Below, piece after piece: positions 1 through 6,285 of a DNA stretch of 10,406 nucleotides. The notes under the pieces were generated by a model that saw only the letters and a program-made list of their open reading frames with translations, ran no database searches and was not told the origin of the DNA. Source of the stretch: Pyrinomonadaceae bacterium (lineage in GTDB: Bacteria; Acidobacteriota; Blastocatellia; Pyrinomonadales; Pyrinomonadaceae); NCBI GenBank assembly GCA_013813825.1, contig JACCRA010000332.1:1-10406 (forward strand). Reading direction: 5' to 3'. The position numbers and the translations under genes are program-made. Each line of letters starts with the position of its first letter. The first letter of the stretch is position 1.

Positions 1-550
1 CCTCGAAAGTGCCGATGACGGTGTGCGCGCCGCGCCCGCCCGCCTCAATCGCGTCCTCGCCCATCCACTCGTCGCAGACTCGCGTGCAGCGTTTGCACAG
101 GATGCACCGTTGCGGATCATTGGCAACGATTGGCGAGAGGAATTTCTCTGGAGCGTAATTCTTCTTCTCTTGAAAACGTTCTTCGAGATTGCCCCAATCA
201 AAGACCATTTCCTGCAACTCGCACTCGCCGCCACGGTCACAAACCGGGCAGTCGAGTGGGTGATTCGCGAGCAGGAATTCGACCATCGCGCGCTGCGCCT
301 TCTCGATCTCCTCGCTCTGCGTCGTGATGTTCATCCCGTCCGTGCAAGTGATCGTGCAAGACGTTTGCAGCTTCGGCATCTTCTCAATCCGCACGAGACA
401 CATCCGGCACGAAGCCTGCAATGCGAGGTCGGCGTAATAGCAGAAGGACGGTACGGCGTGCCCCTTCTCGCGGCACACGTCGATGAGGCGCGCGCCCTTC
501 TCGACCTCGTAAAGATTTCCGTTGATTGTGACTTTGACTATTTCAGCCAT
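1..550 (-). CDS. nuoG: NADH-quinone oxidoreductase subunit G (NuoG), N-terminal part, cut by window edge
   Basis: NuoG is the large Fe-S subunit of the NADH-oxidising module of complex I and passes electrons from NuoF/NuoE toward NuoB. The 183 visible residues contain the full N-terminal cluster set. A [2Fe-2S] ferredoxin-like domain has C37, C48, C51 and C65 (C-x10-C-x2-C-x13-C). The [4Fe-4S] site with one histidine ligand has H97, C101, C104 and C110 in the segment NHPLDCPVCDRGGEC. The next [4Fe-4S] site begins with C149, C152, C155 and C159. The molybdopterin-oxidoreductase-like C-terminal part lies beyond base 1. The ATG at 550 is chosen because MAEIVKVTING is the usual N-terminus. It follows the protease stop codon by 8 bp, and only a weak AAGG-like ribosome site lies inside the end of that gene, so translation is probably coupled to it. 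Identity is secure; the length is unknown. Confidence 0.96.
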   Translation of the reverse strand, partial: MAEIVKVTINGNLYEVEKGARLIDVCREKGHAVPSFCYYADLALQASCRMCLVRIEKMPKLQTSCTITCTDGMNITTQSEEIEKAQRAMVEFLLANHPLDCPVCDRGGECELQEMVFDWGNLEERFQEKKNYAPEKFLSPIVANDPQRCILCKRCTRVCDEWMGEDAIEAGGRGAHTVIGTFE

Positions 551-558
551 GAGAAAAA

Positions 559-972
559 CTATTTGACCTTGTTGACCGTCTGATCCGGATGCGCCGGATT
601 CGGGATGACGCGGTGGTTAGCGCAGTCAATATGTAAATCTAAAGTTTCGAGAACCGTCTGACCGATCAGCACCTCATCGCCTAAAATCATCGTCTGCTCG
701 ACCGTCTTGCGTCCGTTGATAACGATAGCGACAGGCTCAGTAAGATCGACTACTTCTTGATAACCAATGGCATACTGGGCGACACGTTGATCGACAGTGA
801 CCAGTCCAAGTTTGCGACTCACTTCGACGGGCAACACCGTGCTGACCGCGCCAGAGTCAACTAATGCAATAGCCTCGTAAGTCCGAACTTGGGTTTCAAT
901 CATCAACCCGCGCCGAACCATCACTTCATCTCCGGCATTGATTAACTTCACTTGTACTCTGGCTTCACCCAT
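559..972 (-). CDS. Retropepsin-like (clan AA) aspartic protease family protein between nuoF and nuoG
   Basis: This is a small protein (137 residues from the ATG at 972) of the single-domain, retropepsin-like aspartic protease type. The catalytic triad is D39-S40-G41 in the segment LVDSGAVSTVLP (DSG rather than the commoner DTG). A second half-site pattern, VLIGQTVLETLDLHID at about 101-116, resembles the family's 'LLG-x-x-x-L' segment near the flap/dimer end. Such proteins act as homodimers; the substrate is unknown. The ATG at 972 is preferred over an in-frame TTG at 1002 that overlaps the nuoF stop, because GGGAG (982-986) lies 9 nt upstream and because family members commonly begin at this MG-x-x-x-V-x-V motif. 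No signal peptide or membrane segment is visible, so it is probably cytosolic. It sits 26 bp after nuoF and 8 bp before nuoG, so it should be co-transcribed with complex I. Hand-counted GC over 601-960 is about 50%, against about 59% in nuoF, which suggests later insertion. A role in complex I is not shown; activity is inferred from the motif only. Confidence 0.85.
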   Translation of the reverse strand: MGEARVQVKLINAGDEVMVRRGLMIETQVRTYEAIALVDSGAVSTVLPVEVSRKLGLVTVDQRVAQYAIGYQEVVDLTEPVAIVINGRKTVEQTMILGDEVLIGQTVLETLDLHIDCANHRVIPNPAHPDQTVNKVK

Positions 973-981
973 TGAATCACA

Positions 982-986
982 CTCCC
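982..986 (-). promoter_or_regulatory. Ribosome binding site of the aspartic protease gene
   Basis: GGGAG on the minus strand lies 9 nt upstream of the ATG at 972. It decides the start, since the upstream TTG at 1002 has no comparable site. Confidence 0.55.
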
Positions 987-998
987 AAGATGAGGTAA

Positions 999-2303
999 TC
1001 AATGCTGCTCTCTGCCGTTAGTTGCCGTCGGAGTCAAATGTCGCCGGAAATCTTCCGGGAACTTTTTGATCGCCGATTGAATCGGCCACGCGGCGGCGTC
1101 GCCGAGCGGGCAGAAGGATTTGCCTTCGATGTTGTCGCACAGATCGAGCAGCAGTTGCGCGTCTTCCGGCCGCCCTTCGCCGCGCGCGATGCGATGGAAA
1201 ACTTTAACGAGCCAGTCTGTGCCTTCGCGACACGGGGTACACCAGCCACACGACTCGTGCTTGTAAAACTCGATCAGATTTTTGGTGGACTCGAACACGT
1301 CAACCGTCTCGTCCATCACGATGAAGCCGCCGGAGCCGACCATCGAGCCGGCGACCACTAAGCCTTCGTAATCCATCCGCACGTCTTTGCCAATGATGTC
1401 ACTCGCCGGCATGATATAGACGCTCGATCCGCCGGGAATCACGGCCTTCAGTTGGCGATTGTTGCTGATCCCCTGACAGTCCTCCATGATGAACTTTTCC
1501 ATGTCATCGTAGCCCATCGGCAGTTCATAAACACCGGGGCGGTTGACATGGCCGGAGACGGACCAGAGCTTGGTCCCGCCGCTTTTCTCCGTGCCTAGCT
1601 TCTGGTAAGCCGCGCCGCCCATCTTGATGATGTCGGGCACGGCGGTCAGCGTCTCGACGTTATTAACGACCGTCGGACAGCCATAGAGTCCGGCGACGGC
1701 GGGGAAGGGCGGTTTCATTCGCGGGTGGCCGCGCAAACCTTCAAGCGAATTCAGCAGAGCAGTCTCTTCGCCGCAGATGTATGCGCCCGCGCCGGAATGC
1801 GTATAAATCTCGCAGGAAAAGTCAGCGCCGAGAATCTTGTCGCCGATGATGCCGGCGGCGCGGGCTTCCGCAATCGCCCGATCCATGATCTCGATCAGGT
1901 AGCGATATTCGCCGCGCGTGTAGATGTATGTCGTTTTCGAGCCGAGCGCGTAGGCGGCGATCAACATGCCCTCAAGCAGCATGTGCGGGTCGCGCTCCAT
2001 GAGATAGCGATCCTTGAACGATCCCGGCTCGGACTCGTCCGCGTTGCAGACGACGTATTTCGGCTTCGGTGAATCCTTCGGCACGAAGCCCCACTTCATG
2101 CCCGTCGGGAAGCCCGCGCCGCCGCGCCCGCGCAGCGCGGATTTTTTTACTTCCGCGATCACCTCTTCGGGCGACATCGTGGTGAGTGCTTTTCGCAGCG
2201 CCTCATAGCCGCCCGCCTTGCGGTACGTCTCGATGGACTGCGGATTCTCCAGATGAACGCGCGCCAGTTGCAGCGGTTCACAGCCTATCGCGCCAATAAA
2301 CAT
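999..2303 (-). CDS. nuoF: NADH-quinone oxidoreductase subunit F (NuoF), NADH- and FMN-binding
   Basis: NuoF binds NADH and FMN and starts electron transfer in complex I. The 434 residues match the usual family length. Visible in order are the FMN/NADH glycine-rich segment RGRGGAGFPTGMKW (58-71), the flavin-site segment CNADESEPGSFKDR (86-99), GAGAYICGEETALL (171-184), a SLBB-like region at about 245-330, and the C-terminal [4Fe-4S] cluster N3 with C352, C355 and C358 (SCGWCTPCREGT) plus C398 (SFCPLGD). The ATG at 2303 is the only good start before the conserved EPLQLARVHLE segment; about seven residues ahead of it look like a non-conserved extension. No Shine-Dalgarno sequence is visible, and the preceding 101-bp spacer carries a CAGTGG repeat. 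The stop codon overlaps an unused in-frame TTG of the next gene. No motif is missing, so it should be functional. Confidence 0.98.
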   Translation of the reverse strand: MFIGAIGCEPLQLARVHLENPQSIETYRKAGGYEALRKALTTMSPEEVIAEVKKSALRGRGGAGFPTGMKWGFVPKDSPKPKYVVCNADESEPGSFKDRYLMERDPHMLLEGMLIAAYALGSKTTYIYTRGEYRYLIEIMDRAIAEARAAGIIGDKILGADFSCEIYTHSGAGAYICGEETALLNSLEGLRGHPRMKPPFPAVAGLYGCPTVVNNVETLTAVPDIIKMGGAAYQKLGTEKSGGTKLWSVSGHVNRPGVYELPMGYDDMEKFIMEDCQGISNNRQLKAVIPGGSSVYIMPASDIIGKDVRMDYEGLVVAGSMVGSGGFIVMDETVDVFESTKNLIEFYKHESCGWCTPCREGTDWLVKVFHRIARGEGRPEDAQLLLDLCDNIEGKSFCPLGDAAAWPIQSAIKKFPEDFRRHLTPTATNGREQH

Positions 2304-2307
2304 AAAT

Positions 2308-2322
2308 AGTGGTCAGTGGACA
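2308..2322. repeat. Short 7-bp-period repeat (AGTGGTC) in the nuoE-nuoF spacer
   Basis: The sequence AGTGGTCAGTGGACA gives just under two copies of a 7-bp unit, ending 5 bases from the nuoF start codon. On the transcript strand it reads TGTCCACTGACCACT. The match is short and no clear inverted arm was found in the rest of the 101-bp spacer, so it may be a decayed element. The nonamer CAGTGGACA occurs again at 7393-7401. Confidence 0.5.
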
Positions 2323-2404
2323 AAATCTCTGTAGCTGATCTGCTAAGCACTGTGTTGTGGGACGTGTTTCTCAAACAAAAAGTGTCGATTCATTGGACGC
2401 GAGG

Positions 2405-2962
2405 TTAGCGCACGCCATTCGAGAGTTGCCCATTACGGCAGCGGACAATCAGTTCATCCACTTGCTGCGTGGTCAGATTCTCATGAAAGTCGAAGCCGAT
2501 CTGCATCATCGGAGCCGTCCCGCAAGAACCGAGACATTCGACGAGCGAGACACTAAACAGCCCGTCGGGCGTTGTCTCGCCGGGCTGAATGCCGAGCTGT
2601 TGGCAAGCGCGTTCGGTAATCTGTGGCTCGCCCATGATCTTGCACGAAAGTGTCTTACAAATCTGCAAGTGATACTTACCAACGGGCTGCGTGTTGATCA
2701 TCGTGTAGAAGGTCGCGACTTCCCAGATGTCCGTTACGCGCACGCCGAGCCGGTCGGCCAGATAGGCCACGCCCGGCGGATCCAGATACCCGCGCTCGCG
2801 CTGCACAATGAACATCAGCGGCAAAATCGCCGAACGCTTCACCGGATATTTCGCCAGATGCCGCTCTATCTCGGCCTCGACTTCTGGCGAGAACGTCGCG
2901 AGCTCCTCCGGCACCGGCGCTTCCTGCGGCAACGGGTTGTTGGGCGTGAACTGATTACTCAT
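2405..2962 (-). CDS. nuoE: NADH-quinone oxidoreductase subunit E (NuoE), thioredoxin-like [2Fe-2S] subunit
   Basis: NuoE (185 residues from the ATG at 2962) carries the off-path [2Fe-2S] cluster N1a next to NuoF in the NADH module. An N-terminal helical region (about 25-90) contains the family segment LPLMFIVQRERGYL and WEVATFYTMI. The thioredoxin-like domain follows, with cluster ligands C102 and C107 (CKTLSC) and C143 and C147 (ECLGSCG). The reading frame stays open upstream to a TTG at 3022, but those 20 residues are only the translated tandem repeat of the nuoD-nuoE spacer, so the ATG at 2962 is the better start. No Shine-Dalgarno sequence precedes it; repeat sequence ends 4 bases upstream. 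Neighbours are nuoD (60 bp upstream) and nuoF (101 bp downstream). All ligands are present. Confidence 0.97.
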   Translation of the reverse strand: MSNQFTPNNPLPQEAPVPEELATFSPEVEAEIERHLAKYPVKRSAILPLMFIVQRERGYLDPPGVAYLADRLGVRVTDIWEVATFYTMINTQPVGKYHLQICKTLSCKIMGEPQITERACQQLGIQPGETTPDGLFSVSLVECLGSCGTAPMMQIGFDFHENLTTQQVDELIVRCRNGQLSNGVR

Positions 2963-2966
2963 ATCA

Positions 2967-3024
2967 ATTGCGGATTGCGGATTGCGGATAGCAGAAATGG
3001 TTTTCAAATCCGCAATCCGCAATC
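2967..3024. repeat. ATTGCGG tandem repeat with 17-bp perfect inverted arms, nuoD-nuoE spacer
   Basis: Three tandem ATTGCGG units (2967-2973, 2974-2980, 2981-2987) are followed after an 18-base loop by the complementary arm at 3008-3024. The arms 2973-2989 and 3008-3024 are perfect complements over 17 bp, so the RNA should fold into a strong hairpin. The element fills nearly the whole 60-bp spacer. Its edge overlaps the nuoD stop codon by two bases (GATTGCGG supplies the end of TGA). No U-run follows, so it does not look like an intrinsic terminator. Confidence 0.9.
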
Positions 3025-4234
3025 ACCTGTCGATTTCTCCCAGCACGATGTCGAGCGAGCCGATGATCGCGACGACATCGGCGATCATTTCGCCCTCGGC
3101 CATCAGGGGAAGGGCGGAGAGGTTGATGAAACTAGGGCCGCGGAAGTGGACGCGCGACGGTTTCGGGCCGCCGTCTGATTTGACGTAGCAACCTAGTTCA
3201 CCTTTCGAGCCTTCAATCGCGTGATAGACCTCGCCGGCCGGGACGTTGAAGCCTTCAGCGACGATCAGAAAGTGATGGATCAGTGCGTCCATGTGCGTCT
3301 TCATCGCCTCACGGTCCGGCAGCACCACTTTCGGCGCGTCGGCCTTGATCGGACCGGGCTGTAGTCGCCCCAGACCTTGGCGGACGATCTTGTGTGACTC
3401 CTTCAACTCGCGCATCCGCACGATGTAGCGCGCCCACACGTCGCAGCCCGTCTCGATGGGAACCTCGAAGTCGTACTGCTCATACCCGGTATAAGGATCG
3501 GTTCGCCGCACGTCGATGTTGACGCCGCTACCGCGCAGAGATGGCCCGGTCAATCCCCAATCAATCGCGTCCTCGGCTGAGATGATGCCGACGCCCTGCG
3601 TGCGCCGCTGAAAAATCCGGTTGCCGGTCAGCAGCGTGTGAAATTCATCGACGGCGGGGAGGAACTTGTCAATGAACTGCTGGCAGCGGCGCTCGAAGCC
3701 GGCCGGCAAGTCCATCATCAATCCGCCGATGCGAAAGTAAGACGGCGTCAAGCGACCGCCTGAGGCCGCCTCGATCATGTTCAGAATTTTTTCCCGCTCG
3801 CGAAAACAGTAGAAGAAGACGGTCATCGCGCCGATGTCGAGCGCGTGCGTGCCGAGCCAGACCAAGTGCGAAGCGATGCGCTGCAATTCGCACATCAACA
3901 CGCGAATCGTTTGCGCCCGCTCCGGTATCTCAAGGCCGAGCAACTTCTCAACCGCCATCACATAAGCGAGATTGTTGCCGAGCGGATTGAGATAATCCAT
4001 CCGGTCGGTGATAACGATCCCCTGCTGAAATTTTTTGTACTCGAACAGCTTCTCCATGCCCGTGTGGAGATAGCCGATGTCGGGTGTGCATTTGACGATC
4101 ATCTCGCCGTCAAGCACCAGTTCCAGACGCAACACGCCGTGCGTGGAAGGATGCTGCGGCCCCATCGAGATCGTCATCTGTGTATCGAGCGGACGATCCA
4201 CGACTTCAAATTGTGGCGGGAGAGTTGCAGCCAT
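3023..4234 (-). CDS. nuoD: NADH-quinone oxidoreductase subunit D (NuoD), quinone-site 49-kDa subunit
   Basis: NuoD forms the quinone-binding cavity together with NuoB at the junction of the peripheral and membrane arms. It descends from the large subunit of [NiFe] hydrogenases but lacks the metal cysteines. The 403 residues match the stand-alone family length, so it is not fused to NuoC. The segment MGPQHPSTHGVLRLEL (24-39) contains H32, and DRMDYLNP contains Y81. These correspond by position to the quinone-head-group His and Tyr of Thermus Nqo4 (H38, Y87; offset 6 at both). The C-terminus ends in the canonical IVLGEIDR. The ATG at 4234 has no Shine-Dalgarno sequence; a CAGTGTT repeat starts two bases upstream of it. 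The stop codon abuts the repeat hairpin before nuoE. The sequence appears intact. Confidence 0.98.
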   Translation of the reverse strand: MAATLPPQFEVVDRPLDTQMTISMGPQHPSTHGVLRLELVLDGEMIVKCTPDIGYLHTGMEKLFEYKKFQQGIVITDRMDYLNPLGNNLAYVMAVEKLLGLEIPERAQTIRVLMCELQRIASHLVWLGTHALDIGAMTVFFYCFREREKILNMIEAASGGRLTPSYFRIGGLMMDLPAGFERRCQQFIDKFLPAVDEFHTLLTGNRIFQRRTQGVGIISAEDAIDWGLTGPSLRGSGVNIDVRRTDPYTGYEQYDFEVPIETGCDVWARYIVRMRELKESHKIVRQGLGRLQPGPIKADAPKVVLPDREAMKTHMDALIHHFLIVAEGFNVPAGEVYHAIEGSKGELGCYVKSDGGPKPSRVHFRGPSFINLSALPLMAEGEMIADVVAIIGSLDIVLGEIDR

Positions 4235-4236
4235 AA

Positions 4237-4254
4237 GTTCAGTGTTCAGTGTTC
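4237..4254. repeat. GTTCAGT heptamer tandem repeat in the nuoC-nuoD spacer
   Basis: Two full GTTCAGT units (4237-4243, 4244-4250) plus GTTC (4251-4254) lie directly upstream of the nuoD start codon, followed by a related TTCGGCGTCGAATGT stretch. The rest of the 73-bp spacer (to 4307) has no clear inverted arm, unlike the B-C and D-E spacers. On the transcript it reads GAACACTGAACACTGAAC. Confidence 0.8.
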
Positions 4255-4307
4255 GGCGTCGAATGTCTCATACGTTAAACTCTGGACTTGAGCTTTCGGA
4301 CGCCGGG

Positions 4308-4850
4308 CTATGTCAGGCTGTACGGTTCGTAGCCGCGCAGTGGGAAATCTTTGCGGAGCGCGTGGCCTTGCCAGTCGTCCGGCAGCAGAATGCGGCGCAG
4401 ATCAGGATGACCGTCGAAAACCACGCCAAAGAGATCGAAAGTTTCGCGCTCGTGCCAGTTGGCGGTGCGCCACACGCCGGTCACAGTCGGGACGTGCGGA
4501 TCGTCTTCGGCAAGCAGCACTTTCAGACGCAACCGGTAATGCTTTGTCACCGAAAAGAGTTGATAGTTGACCTCGAAGCGTGGGTCTTCTTCCGGGCCAC
4601 GGTCCGCGCCGCACAAATCCGAAAGCATTATGAACTCAAGCCCCGGCGCGGTCTTCAGAAACGTGCAGATTTCAACGAGCCGCCCGCGCGGTACGACAAT
4701 CGTAATTTCCCCGAAAGCCTGAATCACTTCGCCGGCCCAATCGGTGTTCTCCCTCTGCAGCGCCGCTAAAACCGACGGACGGTCGGACGAGTGCGCGGGA
4801 GTGGTCGCCGCCGCCTGCTTCGCAATCTCTTGTTGGCGCTCAATATCCAT
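4308..4850 (-). CDS. nuoC: NADH-quinone oxidoreductase subunit C (NuoC), 30-kDa subunit
   Basis: NuoC is a cofactor-free connector subunit that stabilises NuoD/NuoB in the peripheral arm of complex I. It is 180 residues long, a stand-alone form rather than the NuoCD fusion of enterobacteria. The family signature is clear near the C-terminus: WRTANWHERETFDLFG (127-142), then FDGHPDLRRILLPDDW (145-160) and HALRKDFPLRGY (163-174). The first 25 residues are Ala/Gln/Thr-rich and poorly conserved. The ATG at 4850 is the first start after the spacer. No Shine-Dalgarno sequence is visible; the bases upstream are AAAACTG repeats ending 4 nt from the start codon. Confidence 0.97.
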   Translation of the reverse strand: MDIERQQEIAKQAAATTPAHSSDRPSVLAALQRENTDWAGEVIQAFGEITIVVPRGRLVEICTFLKTAPGLEFIMLSDLCGADRGPEEDPRFEVNYQLFSVTKHYRLRLKVLLAEDDPHVPTVTGVWRTANWHERETFDLFGVVFDGHPDLRRILLPDDWQGHALRKDFPLRGYEPYSLT

Positions 4851-4854
4851 GACG

Positions 4855-4908
4855 GTTTTCAGTTTTCAGTTTTCAGCAGAAAGTCCGAATTCTGACTGAA
4901 AACTGAAA
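4855..4908. repeat. GTTTTCA heptamer repeat with inverted arm in the nuoB-nuoC spacer
   Basis: Three perfect GTTTTCA units (4855-4861, 4862-4868, 4869-4875) are followed by an inverted arm ACTGAAAACTGAAA (4895-4908). The arm is a perfect complement of 4857-4870 (14 bp), with a near-palindromic centre around GAATTC (4886-4891). The element fills almost all of the 61-bp spacer between the nuoB stop and the nuoC start, and should fold as a hairpin in DNA or RNA. Confidence 0.88.
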
Positions 4909-4911
4909 GCT

Positions 4912-5538
4912 TTAAGAGGAACGCCGGCGCTCGTGGCGCGAGGCGATAGTGTAGCGACGCTGCTGGGCGGCGGCTTCATTGGTGGCGGAAATGCCGGAAG
5001 CCGGCAGCGTGCCCGGCGGCACGGCTTCGCGCGCCTCGGCCACGTTCACGTCCCGGCGGTCGCGCAACGATTCTTTCATCACTTTTTCTTGGAGCATCAT
5101 CACCGCGTGAATCAGCATTTCCGGGCGCGGCGGGCAGCCGGGAATGTATACATCCACCGGCACAACTTTATCGACGCCCTGCACGATGGCGTAATTGTCA
5201 AAAACGCCGCCGGAAGTGGCGCACGCGCCCATTGAGATAACCCATTTCGGTTCGGGCATTTGATCGTAGATGCGGCGCAGCACCGGTGCCATTTTGCGCG
5301 AGACGCGGCCGGAGACGATCATCACGTCAGCCTGCCGCGGGCTGGCGCGAAACACTTCCGAACCGAAGCGCGCCAGATCGTTGCGCGAACTCGTTGCGTT
5401 CATCATTTCAATCGCGCAGCAGGCGAGGCCGAACGTCGCCGGCCACAGGCTCGACTTGCGCGCCCAATTAACCAGCGCATCAAGCTGTGTCGTCAAAACT
5501 TCTGGCAGAGCCTCCGCGATCTTATTTTCGAGTCCCAT
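4912..5538 (-). CDS. nuoB: NADH-quinone oxidoreductase subunit B (NuoB), cluster N2 subunit
   Basis: NuoB holds [4Fe-4S] cluster N2, the last electron carrier before quinone, and contacts NuoD, NuoI and the membrane arm. The 208 residues contain the four ligands: adjacent C40 and C41 ([11 protein letters not shown]), C106 ([10 protein letters not shown]) and C135 ([10 protein letters not shown]). The segment [15 protein letters not shown] (65-79) is typical of the family. Residues from about 155 onward form a low-complexity Ala/Arg-rich tail ending in RHERRRSS, longer than the core fold needs and probably disordered. The ATG at 5538 has a strong ribosome site (GGGAGG, 5 nt spacing). It lies 21 bp after nuoA, so the two are tightly co-transcribed. 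Confidence 0.98.
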   Translation of the reverse strand: MGLENKIAEALPEVLTTQLDALVNWARKSSLWPATFGLACCAIEMMNATSSRNDLARFGSEVFRASPRQADVMIVSGRVSRKMAPVLRRIYDQMPEPKWVISMGACATSGGVFDNYAIVQGVDKVVPVDVYIPGCPPRPEMLIHAVMMLQEKVMKESLRDRRDVNVAEAREAVPPGTLPASGISATNEAAAQQRRYTIASRHERRRSS

Positions 5539-5543
5539 TAAAA

Positions 5544-5549
5544 CCTCCC
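5544..5549 (-). promoter_or_regulatory. Strong ribosome binding site of nuoB
   Basis: GGGAGG on the minus strand, 5 nt upstream of the nuoB ATG. It is notable because the next four nuo genes lack any such site. Confidence 0.8.
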
Positions 5550-5559
5550 GCCTAAACTT

Positions 5560-6036
5560 TCACGCGGCACGACGGCTCGCCGGTACTGCTTTACTCTCAA
5601 TCAGCCGCAACGCCCGCGCCTCGGCTTCGGCTTCCTGCCGTGCCCGCTCGTTCCAATCGAACAAGCCTTTCTTCACGACGTAGATGTAACCCACCAACAG
5701 CAGCACGACGAACAGCATCATCTCGACATAGACGAGAGTTCGCATTGACGAACTGATTGCCGCCAATTGCTTAAAGACGACCGCCCACGGCATCAGGAAG
5801 ATCAACTCGATGTCGAAGAGAATGAAGATCATCGCGATCAAGTAAAACTTGACCGAGAAACGCTCGCGCGCCGAGCCGACCGGGTCTTTACCGCACTCGT
5901 AAGGCATCAGCTTCGTGCGGGTTTGCTTGCGTTGTCCGACGAACTGCGACAGCAGAATATTGCCGCTCGCGAAGCCCGCCGCGACGCCGAACATCAACAG
6001 GATCGGCAGGTAATCTATTAAGGCGAAGTTACGCAC
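5560..6036 (-). CDS. nuoA: NADH-quinone oxidoreductase subunit A (NuoA), membrane subunit
   Basis: NuoA is a small membrane subunit near the quinone tunnel of complex I and is the first gene of this operon. The 158 residues show three hydrophobic helices (about 7-30, 63-86 and 98-121). The family loop motif MPYECGKDP (44-52) lies between helices 1 and 2, and [23 protein letters not shown] lies across helix 2, with the conserved acidic pair D75/E77. The charged Glu/Ala/Arg-rich tail after helix 3 (from about 128) is somewhat longer than in many NuoA proteins. The start is GTG at 6036, fixed by GGGAGGAG 5 nt upstream and by the position of helix 1. Confidence 0.97.
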   Translation of the reverse strand: MRNFALIDYLPILLMFGVAAGFASGNILLSQFVGQRKQTRTKLMPYECGKDPVGSARERFSVKFYLIAMIFILFDIELIFLMPWAVVFKQLAAISSSMRTLVYVEMMLFVVLLLVGYIYVVKKGLFDWNERARQEAEAEARALRLIESKAVPASRRAA

Positions 6037-6041
6037 AGGAA

Positions 6042-6049
6042 CTCCTCCC
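6042..6049 (-). promoter_or_regulatory. Strong ribosome binding site of nuoA
   Basis: GGGAGGAG on the minus strand, 5 nt before the GTG at 6036; it supports the non-ATG start. Confidence 0.8.
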
Positions 6050-6112
6050 AGTTTGCGCCGAAACAGCGAGAAGACGCCTTCACCGGAGATTGAGAATCAT
6101 GGTACAAGCGGC

Positions 6113-6141
6113 ATGGTAGAGCATGGTCAGGGAGGTGTCAA
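6113..6141 (-). promoter_or_regulatory. Sigma70-type promoter of the nuo operon
   Basis: On the minus strand, TTGACA (6141-6136) is separated by 17 bp from TACCAT (6118-6113). The -35 box is a perfect consensus match and the -10 box matches at four of six positions. Transcription would start near 6106 and give a leader of about 70 nt before the nuoA GTG. The sequence CATGGT occurs three times across the promoter (6098-6103, 6112-6117, 6122-6127), one copy overlapping the -10 box, and could be an operator. The boxes are seen; function is inferred. Confidence 0.7.
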
Positions 6142-6182
6142 GCATCTTGGTCGGCGGCACAAAGTCCACTCCTGCAACGAGA

Positions 6183-6212
6183 TTGACCCTCTCGAAATCG
6201 TTGTGTTAAGTT
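6183..6212 (+). promoter_or_regulatory. Possible promoter of the divergent 6286-7337 genes
   Basis: TTGACC (6183-6188) is followed after 18 bp by TAAGTT (6207-6212), with an extended -10 TG at 6204-6205. The -10 box matches the consensus poorly (three of six). An inverted repeat CAACGA (6175-6180) / TCGTTG (6198-6203) flanks the -35 box and could be a regulator site. Confidence 0.35.
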
Positions 6213-6285
6213 GATCGCGGTGGCCGCTTCGGAGTAATTTTCAGACGCCCCCTTGTCACTTGAGCGGCCCTGTCTGAGACCCACT

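Noticed and set aside
23..583. 186-codon open frame on the plus strand
   Set aside because: It is antisense to nuoG, whose cysteine motifs are unmistakable; the plus-strand translation is Arg/Leu/Ala-rich with no family features.
2963..3022. 20-residue N-terminal extension of nuoE from a TTG
   Set aside because: The extension is entirely translated repeat sequence; the NuoE-like protein begins naturally at the ATG at 2962.
2357..3178. 273-codon open frame on the plus strand
   Set aside because: It runs antisense through nuoE, the repeat and the end of nuoD. Its sequence is typical of the mirror frame of a GC-rich gene.
3845..4769. Two long overlapping plus-strand open frames
   Set aside because: Both are antisense to nuoC/nuoD and cross the repeat spacer without any ribosome site or recognisable domain.
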